A DNA stretch of 64,000 bases from Pieris napi (GCF_905475465.1 NC_062250.1:10934501-10998500); one strand, 5' to 3'; shown: positions 33,516 to 46,112, counted from the stretch's first letter. The notes: generated from the sequence alone by a model not told the origin. Program-made: numbers and translations.

Positions 33516-33836
33516 TATAAAAAACTAAATTACAATAAATACATCTAGGAACACAAAAAAAACAAATAAATCTGATTGTACATTCTTCAACAGGCAAATA
33601 CGACATGCTTTATATTTCATAACTATTACTAACAGAACAGAACATGAACTGGAGGATAATTGATTTCAAAGTCTGAGAAGAGCAATTATATATATCCAGA
33701 CCTAGCTCGTTTATCTAAAAGCTAAATCTGGATTTCGGTGTGTTTTGGCCAAATTAATATATAATAAAACATAAATTTAAGATAACAGCAATAAAATTGG
33801 CTTTCTAAGTAAAAACAAAGCGTGTTTCTTCGTGTT

Positions 33837-34070
33837 GTAGCTTCTTTGGCGTAACTAGACAAAAATGTTATTCTACGTTTGTAGAAAACAACACTAACAA
33901 TAGAAAAAAGGTATTTAATAGATACATTGAAATTTTTATAATAACGCATAAGTTAAATAATGTTTATTAAAATGTTGACAATGTTTTTTGTGACGTAGTA
34001 CGCATCGTAAAAATTTACTCTTATCATTTTTCCCTAACGCGCCAAAAGTAATTTAACTTCAAAAATCGTT
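33837..34070 (-). mobile_element. MITE family F copy
   Basis: Minus copy: the left end GTAGCTTCTTTGGCGTAAC and the right end CCTAACGCGCCAAAAGTAAT with internal ACGTTTGTAGAAAACAACAC match 2141-2360 and 6380-6730. Confidence 0.5.
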
Positions 34071-34617
34071 TATCTACATAACTATATATTTCATATTACT
34101 ATGGAATACTTTTGAACAAGTAAGATCCTTCAAATAGTATTCCGAACCTGAGTACTTAACTTTTGAACGTAATGACGTTAACTTATTAGTTTCCAGGCTG
34201 TTTGAGGCACCCGAGAGCCTTACAGCACAACTATAAAAGGAAGAGCATTCCTTAAAGTTTTAAAACGTCAGATTTATTACCTTTAAATTCAGTTCAAGTA
34301 AGTTCTAGTTCTAGTTCGCGTATTCGAAAAGTACCCAAATATAGCACAAAACATATATATAAATCTAAGGCTCAGACTTAAATGGTTGTACGGGTATTTG
34401 CTGTTATTTATTACATTCTAGAAAACTTCGTAACTGATATTATAAATCTGAGTTAGTTTCTTTGTTCAATTGAAATCTCAGCAAATCTCGAATTAAACCA
34501 CTATTTATAATACAATGCTGGAAACCAATAAACGTGTAAGACCTCTAAAGGCCTACGATTTCATGAAAATTAATGTCCTTAAAAATATTAATAGTAGGTA
34601 TCATGAAGAATAAATAA

Positions 34618-34862
34618 AATAAATCAGTGGCGCTATAACCTTTTAAGGTCTGGGCCTCAGATATCTGTTTCATGATCATTTGTCAATCTAATAGGCAAGT
34701 ACGTGATCGGCCTTCTGTGGCTGACACACGCCGTCGACTTTTTGGGTCTAAGGCAAGCATTACGATGTTTTCCTTCACCGTTCGAGCGATTGTTAAATGC
34801 GCACATAGAAAGAAAGTCCATTGGTACACAGCCGGGCATCGAATCACGACCTCAACACTGCT
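34618..34862 (-). repeat. tRNA-derived SINE, small internal deletions
   Basis: Minus copy from AATCAGTGGCGCTATAACC to ACCTCAACACTGCTC, with most of the A-box region deleted. Confidence 0.7.
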
Positions 34863-35159
34863 CCCATGAATAATAAATCCCGCATCAAAAGCTACACAAG
34901 TATGAAATATGGGCGCTCAAGTCACGGTCAAGTACAATATGTAATAAATCAAAGTCACAACATGAGCTTGATATAAAACTCATGCAAGAATATTTTTAAC
35001 GTAAACAAAATGTGATAAAGTCGAAATAGTATTCAAACACGCATTCAAATTATTCATACAATTCACAGCTGTTACACAGAAATAATTTCAGCTTTTGGCC
35101 GAACGTGCGATTCATACAATTAAACACTGTAAAATGTATTTATTTTCCTTATTTCCTTT

Positions 35160-35530
35160 ATTTACAGTAACTTAATAATACAATAGAAAACTACAATAAA
35201 AACATAATATAAACATAACAATTCAAACTTAAAACCTAAACCTTTTTATAACTAATTATAAATAATGCAATTCTTGTGAATTTTGCCAGTGTGCAACTAA
35301 ATATATCCGTGTCACAAGCAGTAGTGTTTAGGGTACGCAAGACACGCGTAAATGGTGCTTCTCTGAGTAAATTGGTACGCGCCTGAGGCACTGCCAGCAA
35401 TTGCGACTGCTTATGTGGTTATTTGGCACACGCATCCCTAGTCTCTCCAACATTTCCGCATTATATATTTTACCTCTAAGGACCTTAAAAAATATAATGT
35501 GATAGTAAGGTCCCTCCTTACCTCTAAATA
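35160..35530 (-). pseudogene. Jockey-like LINE C-terminal fragment
   Basis: The reverse complement encodes YNAEMLERLGMRVPNNHI, then, with frame changes, AVPQAR.N and REAPFTRVLRTLN. The order Y...LL.RLG..VP......R....V...R.N......TR..R.LN is the C-terminal tail of Jockey/R1-type LINE reverse transcriptases. The 3' end (TTATAATTAGTTATAAAAAGG) lies at 35240-35270. Several frame shifts. Confidence 0.65.
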
Positions 35531-35929
35531 CTGCCCGTAACAGAAAAAGTAACTAAATGTCTTCTAGTCGAGCATTTTTTACGAGATTAATTGAGCAGCA
35601 TACATACCCGACATACGCATATTCGGCTCTGTACTTCGAGAGCAAACAACGTCTTTGGTGACAGAACGTTGAAGTATTTACCGCGGCTAATAAATGGACT
35701 ACCCGGTCAGTTATTAGATAGCCTTACGTTTTGTTGAAGAATTATTTAGATGCATTTGTCGCCTAACAAGACGGCTATTGTTACATTAATACAAACCACA
35801 GTTTTCAAATGTAATATCCATAATTTAGATTGTATTATTTTGTAAACAAATAAAAAAACTAGTATATTCAGATCAAACGGAAATTCGAGCAAAAGTTTTC
35901 TAAAGTTTCTAATGTAACAGGTGTCTCAA

Positions 35930-36240
35930 CAGAAAGTTCATATTTAGTTGATCGATAAAAAAAGTGTTTATTAATTATTAAAGTACACATTTTGGGAATT
36001 TATTTCTTAAAAATAGTACCGTCCAAATGTAGACCGTCGCGTTCGCGGCACATTCAATCGAACAATAAAATTCCTTATGACGGCTTGGCAGGTGGACTCA
36101 GTGATGGCTGCCATTTCGTGACGGATATTTTCTTTTAATTGCGCCAGTAAAGTCGGCTTATTGGTGTATACTTTAGATAAGAAAAAATAAGAAAAAATCC
36201 ATAGGGGTTAAATCAGGACTGCGTCTCGTGGAGATCAATT
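35930..36240 (-). pseudogene. Tc1/mariner (IS630)-type transposase C-terminal remnant
   Basis: The reverse complement encodes SKVYTNKPTLLAQLKENIRH then EMAAITESTCQAVIRNF and PRTRR, ending at a stop near 35995. The pattern KVY..KP..L..LK..I......I.......V..N...R is the end of insect Tc1/mariner-type transposases of the D,D(n)D group. The preceding TPMDFFL is found in another frame, so a frameshift is present. The outer end (CAGGTGTCTCAACAGAAAGT at 35920-35939) may be the terminal repeat. Confidence 0.65.
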
Positions 36241-36589
36241 TGTCTAAGAAAATTTATTCGGTCTTTACCTTACGACAAAAACAAAAGACGGATGACTCGA
36301 ATGACTCAAGTAAAAGCGTAAAACTGCTAAGCAAAAAGGTATTTAAATAGTTGTAGCAGCAATTTAAAACGTTTTTCTTGGTAGCAGGTATAATCTATAA
36401 TGATGACCAATATGCCTCGATTTTTACTTTTCCCTTTCTCCCAAATCCTCAATGTCATTGCAGATTAATTTGCAGTCCTAAAATGTACGCTCAAATAATA
36501 CAATACATTTTCAAGTGGAATGTTTTTACTGTGCAGTAAGGGATTTGTAACAAATAGATTGAGATAAAACAGGGTTTAATGACGTTACA

Positions 36590-36870
36590 TATAAAACAAA
36601 AGAACTAAAATGGAAATGGGAAATATAACACAACCAAGAGAAAAAATTCTACGAAAGACTAGGTGGTATGTTCGAAAGACAGCCTGCGCCATGCGCGAAA
36701 GTAAAACAACAAAAAAACTATAGCAACCAAGAGGCCATAAAAGAAACAGAGATAGGAAATTTAAAAGGTAGGCCGTTGAAATCATGGAAATGGCTAGAAA
36801 GATTAAGACCTGGACGAGATTAGTTTACAATAAGGAATAAGGGGGAGTCCTATGCCCGTAGGCACACAGA
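36590..36870 (+). pseudogene. RTE-like LINE C-terminal remnant
   Basis: Interrupted readings RKIKTWTRLVYNKE and, after a stop, GGVLCP correspond to the W.R.A..R..W..L.EA tail seen in insect RTE elements. Upstream sequence is heavily decayed. Confidence 0.4.
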
Positions 36871-37533
36871 ATCGGTTATCGTAGATTAAGAAAAACAATA
36901 ACTATAAAGTATATATTTTGTATTTCTGATATAAGGCTATAAATAAATGAAAGAGAGTTGTAGATTGTAAGAATTCAGGAAGAAAAAATTGATAACAACG
37001 CAAACAATATTTCGTACAAGTTTCCACGTGAGTTTTCGCACATAATTAAAAAGTAAATAATAATTTCTAAGGTAATATTATATACAACTAATAAGTAATA
37101 GGTTACAACACAGTTTTGCTCTAAGGCCCTATCTCAACACAAATTGCTGTGTCAGTGTCTCGGGGTGGACCGCGGGGCGCCGTAATAACAATTACTTATG
37201 TAAAACATTAAATTAATGTAATTTTGTCAATTTTTTTTTCGTGTAAATTTCAAATCATGTTCGATATACGTTTTCGTCATAAAATGAATTCAAAGTGTCA
37301 AAAATTGGCTATGTTTGTATTTTTTTTCTATCGAACGATTTTATTTAAATTGTGTATCTAATATCTATCCTACAAAATGGATAAATAAACTACTCAACTC
37401 CACCATATACTTTTTCCATTCTCCATACTTCAAGAAAGGGTGACGAAAAATGGAAAGAAACAATGTACTTTTTGGAGTTAGGCGACCATATAGGTCCTTT
37501 ATGATACTCTATTCTTAAATTCTTTTTTAACAG

Positions 37534-37680
37534 TATACGTGTTTCTGGGCGAGAACATTGCTTTAGTGGACTTCGTGAAGGTGCTATTGCGTCGTGGACT
37601 TCTTGCCAATGGCGAGTACGCGGTCGTCGCTGTGGACGACGAGATCTACGATCCAAGTAATGCAGCAATCACACTCACTG
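37534..37680 (+). CDS. Receptor guanylate cyclase exon 6 (ligand-binding domain)
   Basis: The acceptor TTTTTTAACAG and the donor CTG|GTAAGT bound 147 nt. The first two bases complete the Ile codon left by exon 5 (phase 1). Encodes YVFLGENIALVDFVKVLLRR, GLLANGEYAVVAVDDEIYDP and SNAAITLT. This is the strand-helix-strand of the second lobe: a hydrophobic strand, LR.GL..GEY..., then V..DE. It ends in phase 1. Confidence 0.93.
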
Positions 37681-37739
37681 GTAAGTGCTTACCTTTCTTC
37701 GAATATGCTAGTATTTTTAAACGGTTTTAGCTTGACCTG

Positions 37740-38880
37740 TTTGGGTCATCTAGTAATTGAAATTTGACCTCCTTCCTGTTGACGGATTTATCTAAACTTT
37801 GGTGCCACATACTTTTCTTGACAGGCGGCTGAAAATGGCACTACAGTCGCCATTTTGAAATGTCAGACTGACATTGTTTATTTTCTGAAACTTCTTGGTG
37901 CGTACAATAAATAATTTTACTATCTACCAACATCTAATAAAAGTCCGACTAAAATGTATTTATTATTATTTCTTGCATTATTTTCTATTCAACAATTTAA
38001 ACTTTGTTGTTATGTATTTAGTTAATAGCAAAAGGGTTTTAAGATTCACATTACGATGGTAATTTTTACGAATGTCCAAAATTCGAAACTATTACCGATA
38101 GAAGAATTACTATTCGATGAAGATACTATTTGAAGATATTACCTTATACTTTTTAATTGTTTTTAAACTATAGTATTAACTTGTAATGATTATTTGGTAG
38201 AATTATAATCTAAACTAAAACTATCTTTATGGTTGCGATCTATTTCAGGCGAGTAAAATTAGGTAACATTGTACACACAAAATAAAGACATCCTTGTGTT
38301 TTATTTTATAAAAAGTTCTGCAACAATTTACTTGCCATTGCAAAAACTGAAAAAAATTACAGTTATGTACTATAACCTAAGGAAAAGGTCATTTAGGTAG
38401 GTAAAACATTAAAACATTCGCGTTTATGCCTTTGTTTCCCAGGGCAAACGATATTAAAGAAATAAAATATATTAATTTGATTTAAAAAAAAATACAAAAT
38501 ATATAAAAACACACGATAACTTTTATCCAAATGACTTATCTTTACCTGTCACTAGCAACACTGATTCCCAGTGGTATGGACTTTTCAAACAATTGACAAT
38601 TCAAGAGAATTGTTAGAGACATATAATCTTCGAGAAAGTCGGCTTTTGTTCCTCAAATAACTATTAAATGATTTATCTTTATCTATCTTCTGTTCTGAAT
38701 AAACGTATAAACAAAACCAATTACGTTCTTGATATGAGCTCTATAGTAAACAAATGTTATGTTATAGTTTATAGACCAGTGCAGATAGCCTTTAAAATAA
38801 ATAAAAAGTGAAAAAAATTACAGTAGGATGAAACCCATTAGAAAAGCAGGGGAATATGATCAAAATGAAAGGAAAAATAA
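37740..38880. other. Intron 6 sequence, nothing identified
   Basis: AT-rich DNA with no recognised gene or repeat. Confidence 0.4.
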
Positions 38881-39420
38881 ATTACGGTCGATCTGAGGTC
38901 GGGAAGGGGTAAGGGGGGGGGGGGGGGTTTTAAGGGTAAAAAACGGTTTATCTCGATTTCCGGCAAAACTACAAGTCCTATCGAAGAAAGTTAAATGGCA
39001 AAGTTGGAGGTAATAAAAAGATCTAAAACTTTTGTATTCACACATTTTTCACATAACCTCAAAATTTATGTGAAAAATTCAAAAAACCAAAAACTTGGTT
39101 TTTTATTTTTATCTTTAACAAAAATATTTTTTTTTTAACGAAATTTGCTGAAAACTTACCTTTCTATGTCCCAAATACACTGTAATTTATTTGATTAAAA
39201 ATATTTATTTGTTCACCTTATTTTGAATTAATATCGAAAAAACACCCTAATTTTCAATCGAAAATTCTGACGTCAAAATTTCAGCTTTTTTCAAAAAGTT
39301 GGTGTGCTTTCAGTTCGTTGAAATCTCTACTTTCCTATGGTAAAAAAATATATATATATTACCATAGTAAATCTTCTCAGAAAACGCAAAAAATCGTATG
39401 CAGTAACGCCCAGACCTGTC
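38881..39420. repeat. Unclassified AT-rich block with a G15 run
   Basis: Fifteen consecutive G at 38913-38927, then AAAACGGTTTATCTCG and CGGCAAAACTACAAGTCCTA. The composition contrasts with its surroundings and suggests an unclassified repeat, but no second copy is in the window. A short inverted repeat (TACCATAG) flanks an AT run near 39340-39366. Confidence 0.3.
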
Positions 39421-39904
39421 ATCCCCTTCCTTACTTCTATATGAATCTTCTTTAAATTATAATTAGGTGCCTATTTATTATATGGTCTTAGTATATGGTC
39501 TATTAATCTATTTCGTCTATTAAAAACCTTATACTGGCCTTTACTATACATATTTTGTTATTGTTCACCATTTTGCGGTGGAAAAGAACATTTTATAACG
39601 AAAATGCTTTCATTTCACGTGTTCGTGATAAAACTCGTAATACCAAATCAAAAGGATTGGTTTATTGGAAATTTGTATGATCTAAAAGGTTTATGTATTG
39701 AATATTTAACAGTTCGCATTATTCGCGATTATAATGGTTAAACAGTACTAATACGGAGCTGGATATATTCGGTAGTTGTGTCAATAAAGAAATCATTGTT
39801 AAGTGCCTATCTCATTCGCTGTTTTGTTTGTAATTGTCTTTTGCTATACAAAATTCCTAAAATTTTATTGATTTTTTTTGTAACTAAGTATTATATTTAC
39901 CAAA

Positions 39905-40037
39905 TCTTTATATATATAATTATATTGTTCGTTTTTATGTCACTGAACTCCTTTTAAACGGCTGGATTGATTCATACTTTCTTTAATAGGATATTAAATC
40001 GCTTAAATATTCTGACAACGTCTGTCGGGCTCGCTAT
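39905..40037 (+). mobile_element. Very short Helitron-like element
   Basis: It starts TCTTTATATATATAATTATA and ends with the hairpin-containing GACAACGTCTGTCGGGCTCG then CTAT. The 3' end closely matches that of the Helitron ending at 61962 (GACAACGTCTGTCGGGTCCG then CTAG). At about 130 bp it is strongly deleted, with a one-base change in the terminal CTAG. Confidence 0.55.
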
Positions 40038-40639
40038 ATATTTTAAAAAAGAAAGCTTGTAACATACACTGTAAATATAGTATTATGTATAATATGTTAA
40101 AATCCAATAAAAGAATTAAGTCGAAGGACGTTGCTACGTTGAAACTATAATATAATAGCTTTATGGAGAAATTATGAGTGTACGGTAAACTTCACTAGCT
40201 GAATTTTGTTGTAATTTTTCTTTACTTATTAAAGTCGAGGGCATTTTTACCTTGTTAAATCTAAAGATTTATACGTGTGCATACGTTTGCGTGGGTGTAC
40301 ATCTTAATATTTTACTGTCTATTCATTTTTTAAGTTTTTTTGTGTTTTTTATTTAGATATGTATAACTTTTAAATGATAATTATTTTATATAAAACAACA
40401 ACGTAATCTAATTATTATATTACAATACCCTATTGTAAAATATAAATTATCTCATTATTTTTACACCAAAACACTTTGTGAATTTTCCCGATACAAAAAT
40501 TTTAGAGCAGTCTCTAAGGAAATTGGTTTTCCAATTTAACTGCCGCGTATCGTTATGGAACGTATTATTTTATAAAAAATATCAAAAGCGGTCCAATCCT
40601 TGATATTGCTACTGATTTCTATATCAGTCAGTTAGCCTG

Positions 40640-40895
40640 TCGAAAATTCTTAAGAATTGTAATATGGATTAGTTTTAAATATTTTTTTTTAAATAATTGT
40701 TCACTTAAGAAATATATTGATAGGAAATTTAGGAAGAAATCATAAGGAAAGTGTTACGAAACACAGTAAGTAAATTTTCAAAACAACGAAAAACTGAAAT
40801 TCTAATTCCAAATAATTTTATAAAATTTCCTAATAGCCCCTCTTAACAAAAAATTGCCGCTCTGTAGGGCGTGGGCCCCGTTGGGAAACACTGGC
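40640..40895 (-). mobile_element. hAT-like element remnant
   Basis: The reverse complement begins CAGTGTTTCCCAACGGGGCC and continues with a TTTGGAATTAGAATTTCAG block, matching the left half of the element at 2809-2927. Confidence 0.45.
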
Positions 40896-40896
40896 T

Positions 40897-41016
40897 TTAT
40901 GCATGCCGTTTTCCTCACTATATTTTACTTCACCGTATGAGCGAGTGTTTAATGCGCACATAGAAAAGTACGTTGGTACACAGCTGGGTTTTGTCGCACG
41001 CTCAAGCCAACACAGC
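40897..41016 (-). repeat. SINE fragment, head half
   Basis: Minus copy with GTTTTCCTCACTATATTTTA, TGCGCACATAGAAAAGTACG and CACAGCTGGG; the tail half is absent. Confidence 0.55.
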
Positions 41017-41221
41017 TCTTTATAACACATTTAATTCCTATTCACACTCATGCCAGCTTCTGGCTTGTGTTAACTATTATTATTATAATTATTCCCTCGT
41101 AGTAGGTTGGTACTTCTACAAAAAGGGTATTTTCCTGTTAGTGCGTTATCGGATTCGTCTATAAACTATTTATTTAGGTATACTTTATTACCTTAATCAA
41201 AAACAGAAACATAACAAAAAT

Positions 41222-41350
41222 AAAAAAAGCAGGTTACAAAAGTTATAAGGCAACGGGCGGCCTTATCGCTAACAAGCGATTTCGTCCAGGCAACCCTAAA
41301 GTGGAACAATGAAAAAGAAACACCTACAGAGGATAAAGTACAAGTAATGC
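41222..41350 (-). repeat. LINE 3'-end fragment (family E)
   Basis: Matches 4000-4146 in the same orientation (AAGCAGGTTACAAAAGTTAT, then CGCTAACAAGCGATTTCGTC). Confidence 0.55.
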
Positions 41351-41359
41351 AAAAATTTA

Positions 41360-42670
41360 CAAAAAAAAACTCAAAATAACACGTTACTATAACTAAAATA
41401 AATAAACTATTTTAATACATAAAAGAAAACCACTCGCTTTCTAATTAAGCCGATATACTAGGCGTCGATAATAACGTCATTTCAAACACATTAATCCTGG
41501 TAATTTAAAGTTTTTCTTCTGCCAGTTCGAATGGTGTAGGTTTGACACTTTTAAGGTTTTATTCCAGCGTTATTTTATAACTCAAAGGTTTTCCATATAA
41601 CTTCATGTAATATTGGTTTGTAATTAAAGCGAAATATAATTTCTTGTGTTTGTTAGTGAATTTTTTTATCATAAATGCATCCTTGTTAATTTAGGGACAA
41701 TAATATACACAATTAGTCTGACAAGTTTAGGATGCTAACATAAAAAAAATTGGTCGAATATATAGAAAAGGACAATTATTATTGACAAATATGTGATCGT
41801 AAAGTTAGCTTTAAGACCAACAACTTGCGTAAATAAAGATAAGACATTCTATCTACTTAAGCGTCAGTTTGACGTCGGGATATCAAGAACCAACAAAGTT
41901 TGATAAGGTATGGTATAATCTAGTACTTATACTTCGTATAAATGTTTGAACTCTTAAGCACCCAATGGCCATGCTTAACTTGCTAATGCATGGTCCTGTT
42001 CCATAGGACAATCATAGACCCTGGACAAAATCAAATTGGTCAAAGTCAATAGAGAAGACGGCCTACAATATTGTCAAACACCTGGGATCCAATAATATCC
42101 AAATTAAAATCTCAAGAAAAACAATCCGCAAAAATAGAGGACACCGTGAGCCATTTTTGCCAAAACCCTCCATCTTTTAGTCGATACCAACTCCGGGGAA
42201 ATAAATACAGATAATGCAACTTTCTCTACAGCTGTGATACTTTTTGACATCCAACACCTTTTGTCTTCAGCCAACGTGACCACGCACGCTGTAAAGCACG
42301 CGAAACGTCGGATAAATTTAAAATTATGTTAAATAGTTGTAAATTTATAATAATACATAACTTTAATCTAGTTAAAAGTTTTTTCTTTAAATCAAATTGG
42401 TTGCTAATTTTTTGCTTTGACATATTTTTGTTATTTTTTAAATTTATAATACTACAAAATGTCATTATTTTATTTTATCTCACACACTGTTTTATTGTGT
42501 TTTTTATATTATTTTTATTACTCTTTAATGTATAATGTTCTACGGTTTCGATTTTTGTAAAAATGTGAGGAAGATGTATACTAACTTTTTTAGTATAGTA
42601 GTTTTATTCTAAGAGTACATTGTCTTCACATATTATTATTTAACTAATGTAAACAAAATATTGTAAACCT
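41360..42670. other. Intron 6 sequence, nothing identified
   Basis: AT-rich DNA. Overlapping short ORFs near 42226-42535 on both strands have only the low-complexity composition expected of AT-rich DNA. Confidence 0.4.
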
Positions 42671-42679
42671 ATTTTAAAA

Positions 42680-42808
42680 GAGTAAGTGTGGAGTTTCTTG
42701 CCCATTCTTCTCCACACGTAACTACCTTTTGGAAGGGGCAACTAGAATCTTCTTTATATTTTATTTGACGTTCAAAGGTACCATTTTAGGTGGTCTAATT
42801 GAAATAAA
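42680..42808 (+). repeat. LINE 3'-end fragment, diverged from family C
   Basis: GAGTTTCTTGCCCATTCTTC followed by TTTGACGTTCAAAGGTACC and an AATTGAAATAAA end follows the same order as the family C 3' block. Confidence 0.4.
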
Positions 42809-42939
42809 AAAAAACAAAACTAATAAAACAAGCATTTCCCAATTCAACGACTTAAACTAAATTCAAAAGACATGGCATAACAGGCTTACTCCGTAGCAAT
42901 ATTAATGAAATTATTTTATTTAAGATTTTTTATTTTACT

Positions 42940-43290
42940 TAAGTATAAGTTCGGTGGCGGTTGTTGTTATAGTTTAAATGAAACACTTTGTTTGAAGCTG
43001 GGTGTCTACTGGCTTTAATTGTTTAAAATATGAGCTTATAACAAATATAAAATAAGGGTTAATGGGGTTGCGACGCTGGATTAACTAAAAACTAACTTGA
43101 CTTATTGAAGAGTACGTAAAAGTGACACTTATGTTACAAAATCGGAAATGAGAATCTTAAATTTCAATTTATGAGTGTGGTAAAAACTAAACGGCTCATT
43201 TTGGTTTTAAGTGTGCGGTATTATTTACGCTTTTAGTTACTAACTAAAATATATATGTATGTAACTTAATTAATGTTGTGTAACTAGTGA
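42940..43290 (+). repeat. Repeat family B, uninterrupted copy
   Basis: It runs from TAAGTTCGGTGGCGGTTGTT through TATTGAAGAGTACGTAAAAG to TGTAACTTAATTAATGTTGT. This copy lacks both element H (present in the 25349-26650 copy after TATTGAAGAG) and the Helitron (present in the 56225-56780 copy). It therefore serves as the empty site for both insertions. Confidence 0.65.
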
Positions 43291-43639
43291 TGTGGAAATA
43301 TTTTTCTACTAAATTCTTATTAAAAATGCAAAGATAAAAGACCACGTTTAAAAGCCATAGACCACAAACTGGATGCTTTATCATGAATAGGGTTATTTAT
43401 GATTTTCATCACGTCTTAGTTTCGAATTCTGTCACGATTTCGACTCAATTGACCCATTTGAACTGATTCTGTGTTTGTATATTTGGTCTTCGTAACTCTT
43501 TGATTATATTCACGCTGTTTATGTAGCAATTATTAACGAGCGGTTATTAAAGTATGATATGGAAGAAAATAATTGATAAAATAAATAATACATCATTAAG
43601 AAGAACAACTAGTGTTGTTACAATAAACATTAATAAATA

Positions 43640-43850
43640 TAAGTGGAAATTTGCGAGGCACATGGCAAAAGGAACAAGAGAGTACCAAACTGGTGCCCAA
43701 GGTACAAAAACGAAGATAACTTAGAAAGTAGAAAGATCAAATTAAGGAAATAGCAGATGGTACATGGCAGAGAGTGGCACAGTGTAGACAGGAATAGCGG
43801 GATTGGCCAAAAAAGGGTACACAGATACCTAAAAGTGAGATAGAAATATA
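43640..43850 (+). pseudogene. RTE-like LINE C-terminal remnant
   Basis: The reading KWKFARHMAKGTREYQTGAQ, then with frame changes W.RVAQC, matches the W..GH.AR......W...V tail of insect RTE elements. No longer frame remains. Confidence 0.45.
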
Positions 43851-44017
43851 AATGTGTTTATTATTTTAAAATATAACATTAACTTTAAAAAAAAAAGGAG
43901 GACAAACGGGCAGGGGCTTACCGGATATAAGTGATTATTTCTACCCACGGACACTAATATTAGCTGAAGGTATACATTGCCTCTTATTAATAAAAATGAA
44001 AATGTGTTTATTTAGTA

Positions 44018-44373
44018 CTAGCCGTTTCGCGCCCGCTTTGCTGGACGAATTAAAATAAATTATATTTTTATTATTCTTCTTTTTAACTTCCCGCTAAGAA
44101 AATTGAAATATTTCGAAAATCGAGTTTTTAACAGATGTTGACGTTTTGCGGTTCTAGGAAGCCTCTTTTGTTTTTATAAGCGGGAAAAAAATTCATAAAA
44201 GTAAAACAGAAATAAAAAAATGAAGGAACGTTGGAATTAAAAAAATAAATAGCCATAAACCATCTAGGAAAAATTTCGCATCGAATGGTGGTAGTTTCAT
44301 GTCGATACGATCAGTGGTTTAAGCGTGAAAGAGCCTCAAACGAACACCATTTTCTTTTTATATATATAGAAGA
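44018..44373 (-). mobile_element. Short non-autonomous Helitron
   Basis: On the minus strand it starts TCTTCTATATATATAAAAAG and ends GGCGCGAAACGGCTAG with flanking A and T. A GCAAAGCGGGCGCG stretch precedes the terminal CTAG. No Rep/helicase. Confidence 0.55.
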
Positions 44374-44949
44374 TAGATACACAAGCATGCATGCAAGATT
44401 AAGGAACTGTTTTAGAAAAAAATACATGTGTCAGGATTCCCAGCTCTTCCATAAAAACTTAGATTACATTTTCATTTTGTTTTTCCAATTACTTTTTTTT
44501 ACTGTTTACAACACGAGTGCATGAGTGAGTGTATGGTTGCATGTGAGTGAATTAGTCAGTGTAATGTATAACTACATGTGTGGTCGAAGGAGCATCTCTT
44601 TCTTAATTTACAAATGGATAGATATTGTAGATTATATAACGTCTTAAATTTATGAATTGAAGCGCAAATAAAGTATGTTTATATGCGCTGTTGGTTCATT
44701 TCCTCCATCTGATATAAAACCTACATTGTATCCCAATACCGGGAAAATAGACTGCAATTGAATCTCACAGTTTCACAACATTTCCATTTTGTTTATGCTA
44801 TTGACAATTGAATTTTGAGAAACAGTTTTTTGGACTCTTTTTTTAAAAGCGTGTTTTCATTAAATTCAGTTTAAGCCATTCGTTTTTTCCGTTTCATTCA
44901 GCGTTTATAAAATTTATATTTATACCTTATATAACTGCTATTTATCATA

Positions 44950-45425
44950 CATCGAACCTGACCCAACTCTACATAAAAATAAAATATGCTTATTGTGGAA
45001 CATAAGATACAGGTATCACTTATTCCACGACGTTAAATTTGTATCGGTAGACATCCCTAGTCATCGGCAAAGAAGACAGAGGGTGTAGAAAAAAATCCGG
45101 CGTAAAAAACTTTCGGTACTCTTTTAAAATATCAAATCATCATACAAAATGAATATGGCAAACAACACTTATTTTAAAACAAATATCGCAAATTAATTAG
45201 AAATAGCCCAGCACTAGTCCCAGACCCTTTGATCAACTAGATAACGTTAACTATATAGTAACTAGTAAGCCTTTTTACACAGCTTCTCTTTAATACATTT
45301 CTTAGTAATAGCCTCTGGGATTTTATTAAAGAAAAGTATCTCTTTTCCCATAAAAGAATTACTAACTTTAGATAGTCTAGTACGGGGAAATTGCAGCCTG
45401 TGTTTGTTCCGAGTATTAACGAAAT
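44950..45425 (-). pseudogene. LINE C-terminal fragment plus 3' end
   Basis: The reverse complement of 45255-45425 encodes VNTRNKHRLQFPRTRLSKV then SNSFMGKEILFFNKIPEAIT and KEKLCKKAY before a stop. The order TR.K..L..P..RL.K..NSF.G..I.F.NKIP......K..L..KAY is the C-terminal tail common to many insect LINEs. The 3' untranslated part continues to about 44950. Confidence 0.65.
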
Positions 45426-46112
45426 AAATCCGTGGCGCTACAACCTTTGTAGGTCTGGGCCTCAGATGTATAATTATTTGTCAATCTAAGACAGTTTCCG
45501 TATAGTACGGGAGGTAGCAACGTTTGAAAAAAAAGAATTTTAGGTCAGCTGATTTTGTGATATGAGAATGTCTGTAATTTTAATATTATGTTATTTAAAT
45601 ATAAGAAAAACTGAAAATGAATATTTTTTTTATGTATCTAAATTTTATTTACACAAATACAGTATTTACAATTTACGCGATTTTAAGTTTTATTTTTATA
45701 AAAATAAAACTTAAAATCGCGTCTGGCACATAGTTAGCAACGTGAAAAATGTCTGGCAATAAAAAAAGTATGTCAGGTAGACGTATTTAAAAACGAAAAA
45801 TTAAAAATTACGCTTCTTAAAATGCTTTTAAAATCCAGGATTATTACCTGGACAGATAGGATGCGCACTAATGAACGCAACCGATACCGCCAGCCAGATT
45901 GCCCAGACTCTAACCGGAAGTGCAAGAAGGAAGACATATCACAAAATCAGCTGACCTGAAATTCTTTCTCGAAAACGTTGCTACCTCCCGTACTAGTACG
46001 ATGTTTTCCGTTGCCGTTCGAGCAAATTTTAAATGCGTACATAGAAAGCAAGCCCTCTGGGCCGGCGATCGAACCTACGACTTCAGGGATGAGAGTCGCA
46101 CGCTGAAGTCAT
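45421..46112 (-). repeat. tRNA-derived SINE interrupted by a foldback element
   Basis: The tail half (45421-45502, AATCCGTGGCGCTACAACC) and the head half (45996-46112, GTACGATGTTTTCCGTTG to the B-box region) form one SINE split by the 493-bp inverted-repeat element at 45503-45995. Confidence 0.8.
45503..45995. mobile_element. Foldback element FB, short copy
   Basis: Inverted termini TAGTACGGGAGGTAGCAACG at both ends, flanked by GTA (45500-45502 and 45996-45998). Inside is a perfect 48-bp palindrome at 45675-45722 centred on TTTTTATAAAAA. The right arm (45723-45995) matches the right arm of the long copy at 60589-61929; most of the corresponding left arm is deleted. No ORF. Confidence 0.85.

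Noticed and set aside
37390..37668. 92-codon minus-strand ORF
   Set aside because: Antisense shadow of receptor exon 6.
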